Origin: Candidatus Melainabacteria bacterium SSGW_16
GTDB taxonomy: Bacteria > Cyanobacteriota > Vampirovibrionia > 2-02-FULL-35-15
Assembly (NCBI GenBank): GCA_004769085.1
Contig: DUDS01000032.1
Span: 1 to 64,000 of the forward strand
Direction of reading: 5' to 3'
DNA: 64,000 bases
The notes beneath the pieces were generated by a model that ran no database searches, had not been told where the DNA came from, and worked only from the letters and a program-made list of their open reading frames with translations. This document shows, piece after piece, positions 62,388-64,000 of this stretch. Every line of letters begins with the position of its first letter. The stretch's first letter is position 1. The position numbers were made by a program, and so were the translations under genes.

Positions 62388-62786
62388 ATGAAAATAGCAT
62401 GGTTACAAGTTTTTCTGGCATTAATTTTAGGCTTTGCAGCAGGCCTTGTGTTTGAAAAAGGTCTGATTCCTGGTTGTCATTGTTTCAAAAAACACTGTTG
62501 TCAGTCCAAGGAAAATGTTTTCAAGAAAAATAAGCTTGAAAAGTTTTCAAAAGAACTTAGTTTAACTGAGGATCAAAGGACAAAAGTTGCAGCAATCTTT
62601 GAAGCCAAACACAGTGACATGAAAAAACTTCGTGAAGAAATAAGTCCACAGTTTGAGGCTATAAAGAAATCTGCTCATGAAAAAATAAACAAACTCTTAA
62701 CCCCGGAACAGCAGGCAAAGTTTGAAAAATTTGAAGCTAAAATAGGACAGTTTCATGGCAAGTGCAGAAAATGTTTTGATGATTAA
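62388..62786 (+). CDS. Spy/CpxP/ZraP-like periplasmic protein with Cys/His clusters
   Basis: A 132-residue membrane-anchored periplasmic protein. A hydrophobic segment (6-22) is followed by CHCFKKHCC (about 30-38), then a helical domain with LSLTEDQRTKVAAIFEAKH and INKLLTPEQQAKFEKFEAKI, the LTxxQ pairs of the Spy/CpxP/heavy-metal-resistance family. It ends HGKCRKCFDD, a second Cys pair. The Cys/His clusters are uncommon in the family and suggest Cu or Zn binding. AAAGGAG lies five bases before the ATG. Last gene of the adaptor - RND/TolC - Spy operon, which hints that the pump protects the envelope from a metal or toxic agent. Confidence 0.88.
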   Translation: MKIAWLQVFLALILGFAAGLVFEKGLIPGCHCFKKHCCQSKENVFKKNKLEKFSKELSLTEDQRTKVAAIFEAKHSDMKKLREEISPQFEAIKKSAHEKINKLLTPEQQAKFEKFEAKIGQFHGKCRKCFDD

Positions 62787-62834
62787 TCTTCTGCTATTGA
62801 CATTCCAGTACAAATTTTGACACTATAGGGATAT

Positions 62835-62918
62835 ATGAGAGTATCGCTACTTGGACCTGTTCAGCCAAAATCGCTTGACTGGGTTAATCATATTAGTAAA
62901 GCAGTAGCCATCTTTTAA
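62835..62918 (+). pseudogene. 27-codon open frame, possibly a gene remnant
   Basis: A short frame from ATG reads MRVSLLGPVQPKSLDW and ends after 27 codons. The beginning resembles that of a longer enzyme start, but no continuation is seen in any frame and there is no good Shine-Dalgarno. It may be a remnant or chance. The rest of 62787-63018 holds TTGACA hexamers at 62797 and 62817 without a convincing -10. Confidence 0.2.
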
Positions 62919-63018
62919 CCAAAATTAGTTCAAGAAATCAAACCTGATAACCATTTTTATAATGATTCTGGATTTGTTAAAATAAGGAGAGTCATTTAAG
63001 CAGAAGGTTTTTAACTAC

Positions 63019-64000
63019 ATGAGCATTATAAACATTGATACATTAAAGAGTTTTTTAGAAAGTCAGTATGCAAGACAGCTTATATTTAAAACAGATAATG
63101 TTGAATTAATTTTAATGTGCTGGCTACCAGGACAGGGAACTCCTGTTCATAATCATGGTAAATCAGATGCAATTACACTTGTTTTAGAAGGAGAGATGGC
63201 ATATACCACTTATTACCCTGAAGACAGAAAAGTTTCAGGTACACTTTGCCCAGGAGATATTGAACATATACCAATAGGCATAGAACATGAGGTGAAAAAT
63301 AATTCAAATAAAAAACTTGTTACCTTGCATGTTTATTCCCCACCGCTTGAAGTGGATTTATTACCTCAAACATTAGGATATTCAAACGAAGTAACTCTGA
63401 AGAAAGTACAGGTCTGTGAAAAAGTAGTTAGTTATCTTGTAGCTGATAAACCTATGGTTACTAGTACAGTAAGCAAAAATAAAACACCGATAGCATACCC
63501 GGTTTCAGGGAATGGAACTTCTAAGAAACCTACCATGGTAATAATCGGTGGGGGTTTTAGCGGATCTTTAGTTGCTACTCATTTGATGAAAAAATCAGTC
63601 AGTGAACATTTACAGATAATTTTAATAGAAAGAGCACCAAGGTTTGCAAGAGGATTTGCATATTCTACTAATAGTCCTCTTCATCTGTTAAATGTCCCTG
63701 CAGGAAAAATGAGTGCATTCCCAAATGACCCTGAACACTTTCTGAGATGGGTTCAAAACCGTGATTTAAACATACATTCAAACTCTTTTGTATCAAGAAT
63801 GCTTTATGGAGAATACCTGGAGTCAGTACTTTATGAAGCAGAAACAAATAAGTCTCCATCAACAAGTTTTAAGAGGTTAAATGATGAAGCTGTATCCATA
63901 GAAATGGACAGCAATAAAAAAGCAAAAATAACACTGGAGAGTGGGATACAAATACCTGCCGATAAAATTGTTCTTTCAGTAGGGAACTATCTCCCAAGGA
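63019..64000 (+). CDS. cysteine-dioxygenase/FAD-binding fusion protein (partial, runs off the window)
   Basis: The frame is open from ATG 63019 to the window end, giving 327 residues without stop. Residues about 1-150 are a cupin like cysteine dioxygenase: the iron ligands PVHNHGKSDAI (about 43-53) and TLHVYSPPLE (His about 104), with VLEGEM between. Residues about 172-327 start TMVIIGGGFSGSLVATHL, a dinucleotide-binding motif, followed by ERAPRFARGFAYSTNSPLHL, LNVPAGKMSAFPNDPEHFLR, the signature of the NAD_binding_9 (PF13454) FAD/NAD(P)-binding proteins. The Fe(II) cupin would oxidise a thiol; the second domain an attached flavin reaction. AGAAGG lies 11 bases before the ATG. Confidence 0.85.
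   Translation, partial: MSIINIDTLKSFLESQYARQLIFKTDNVELILMCWLPGQGTPVHNHGKSDAITLVLEGEMAYTTYYPEDRKVSGTLCPGDIEHIPIGIEHEVKNNSNKKLVTLHVYSPPLEVDLLPQTLGYSNEVTLKKVQVCEKVVSYLVADKPMVTSTVSKNKTPIAYPVSGNGTSKKPTMVIIGGGFSGSLVATHLMKKSVSEHLQIILIERAPRFARGFAYSTNSPLHLLNVPAGKMSAFPNDPEHFLRWVQNRDLNIHSNSFVSRMLYGEYLESVLYEAETNKSPSTSFKRLNDEAVSIEMDSNKKAKITLESGIQIPADKIVLSVGNYLPR

Noticed and set aside
62797-62845. Promoter for the CDO-FAD gene from TTGACA at 62797 or 62817
   Set aside because: With the first hexamer the nearest TATAGG lies 21 bases away; with the second no acceptable -10 occurs at 16-18 bases.
1-64000. tRNA or rRNA genes, CRISPR arrays, insertion sequences, integrases or attachment sites
   Set aside because: Read for GTTCGA-type T-loops, regularly spaced repeats and transposase motifs on both strands by eye; none was found. 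A tRNAscan or ISfinder run could still reveal something missed.

Overview
The window is AT-rich DNA from a bacterium with an outer membrane: it encodes RND pumps with TolC-type outer-membrane factors, a beta-barrel protein, lipoproteins and many Sec-secreted proteins. A glycine-rich single-RRM RNA-binding protein, DUF2721, an OmpR-type regulator with relatives at both ends of the region, and a siroheme sulfite reductase suggest Cyanobacteriota. No photosynthesis gene is present, so a non-photosynthetic lineage (Vampirovibrionia/Melainabacteria type) is my best inference, not a proof. No tRNA, rRNA, CRISPR array, insertion sequence or integrase was recognised.

Layout. 1-3.2 kb: tail of a response regulator, DUF2721, fatty-acid desaturase, RRM protein, a DCC-type thiol oxidoreductase. 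3.4-7.3 kb: a possibly structured leader, then a 951-residue mosaic surface protein (IPT/TIG, collagen-like, acidic repeats, formylglycine-enzyme-like fold), a small Lys-rich secreted protein and an SSB. 7.3-15.5 kb: MFS exporter, sulfite reductase, two tandem stand-alone LuxR-type regulators behind a perfect CRP-like site, phosphohexomutase, L,D-transpeptidase, a glycine-zipper secreted protein and FKBP. 15.5-18.6 kb: a metal/thiol-stress module with a TauE/SafE half-transporter, a bufferin/HvfA-like EGKCG-repeat precursor, an ECF sigma factor, its zinc-finger anti-sigma and a DsbA. 18.9-24.2 kb: a TSP3-repeat secreted protein, an amino-acid permease, and two tandem copies of a pair [secreted helical protein + PEBP protein]. 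24.3-30.1 kb: a CzcCBA-type efflux operon. 30.3-35.3 kb: DUF4331-TPR-HupE/UreJ cluster and a His-rich outer-membrane protein. 35.4-40 kb: acyl-CoA dehydrogenase, CsoR with a clear operator in front of a tiny Cys-rich membrane peptide, YjbQ, and a membrane-bound spermidine-synthase-like protein. 40.2-49 kb: GAF/six-PAS sensor without a kinase, a TPR membrane protein, a lipoprotein made of thirteen exact 28-residue repeats, a Cys/His-rich membrane protein, and an OmpR-type regulator with Glu at the phosphorylation site. 49.2-54.6 kb: complete histidine-utilisation operon hutHGUI. 54.7-64 kb: methyltransferase, hemerythrin-like protein, and an efflux operon whose RND pump is fused in frame to a TolC-type factor; the window ends inside a cysteine-dioxygenase/FAD-binding fusion.

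Themes. Copper and other soft-metal handling recurs: bufferin-like peptide, CsoR regulon, CzcCBA pump, Spy-like Cys-rich protein, His-rich outer-membrane protein and His/Cys-rich membrane protein. The most notable item is the bufferin/ECF module. Sigma operon and precursor are divergent and share matching ECF-type promoter elements (GGAATAA and CGTTTA), yet no MNIO (DUF692) modifying enzyme lies in the window. The RND-TolC fusion and the 28-residue repeat lipoprotein are the other strongest candidates for new biology.
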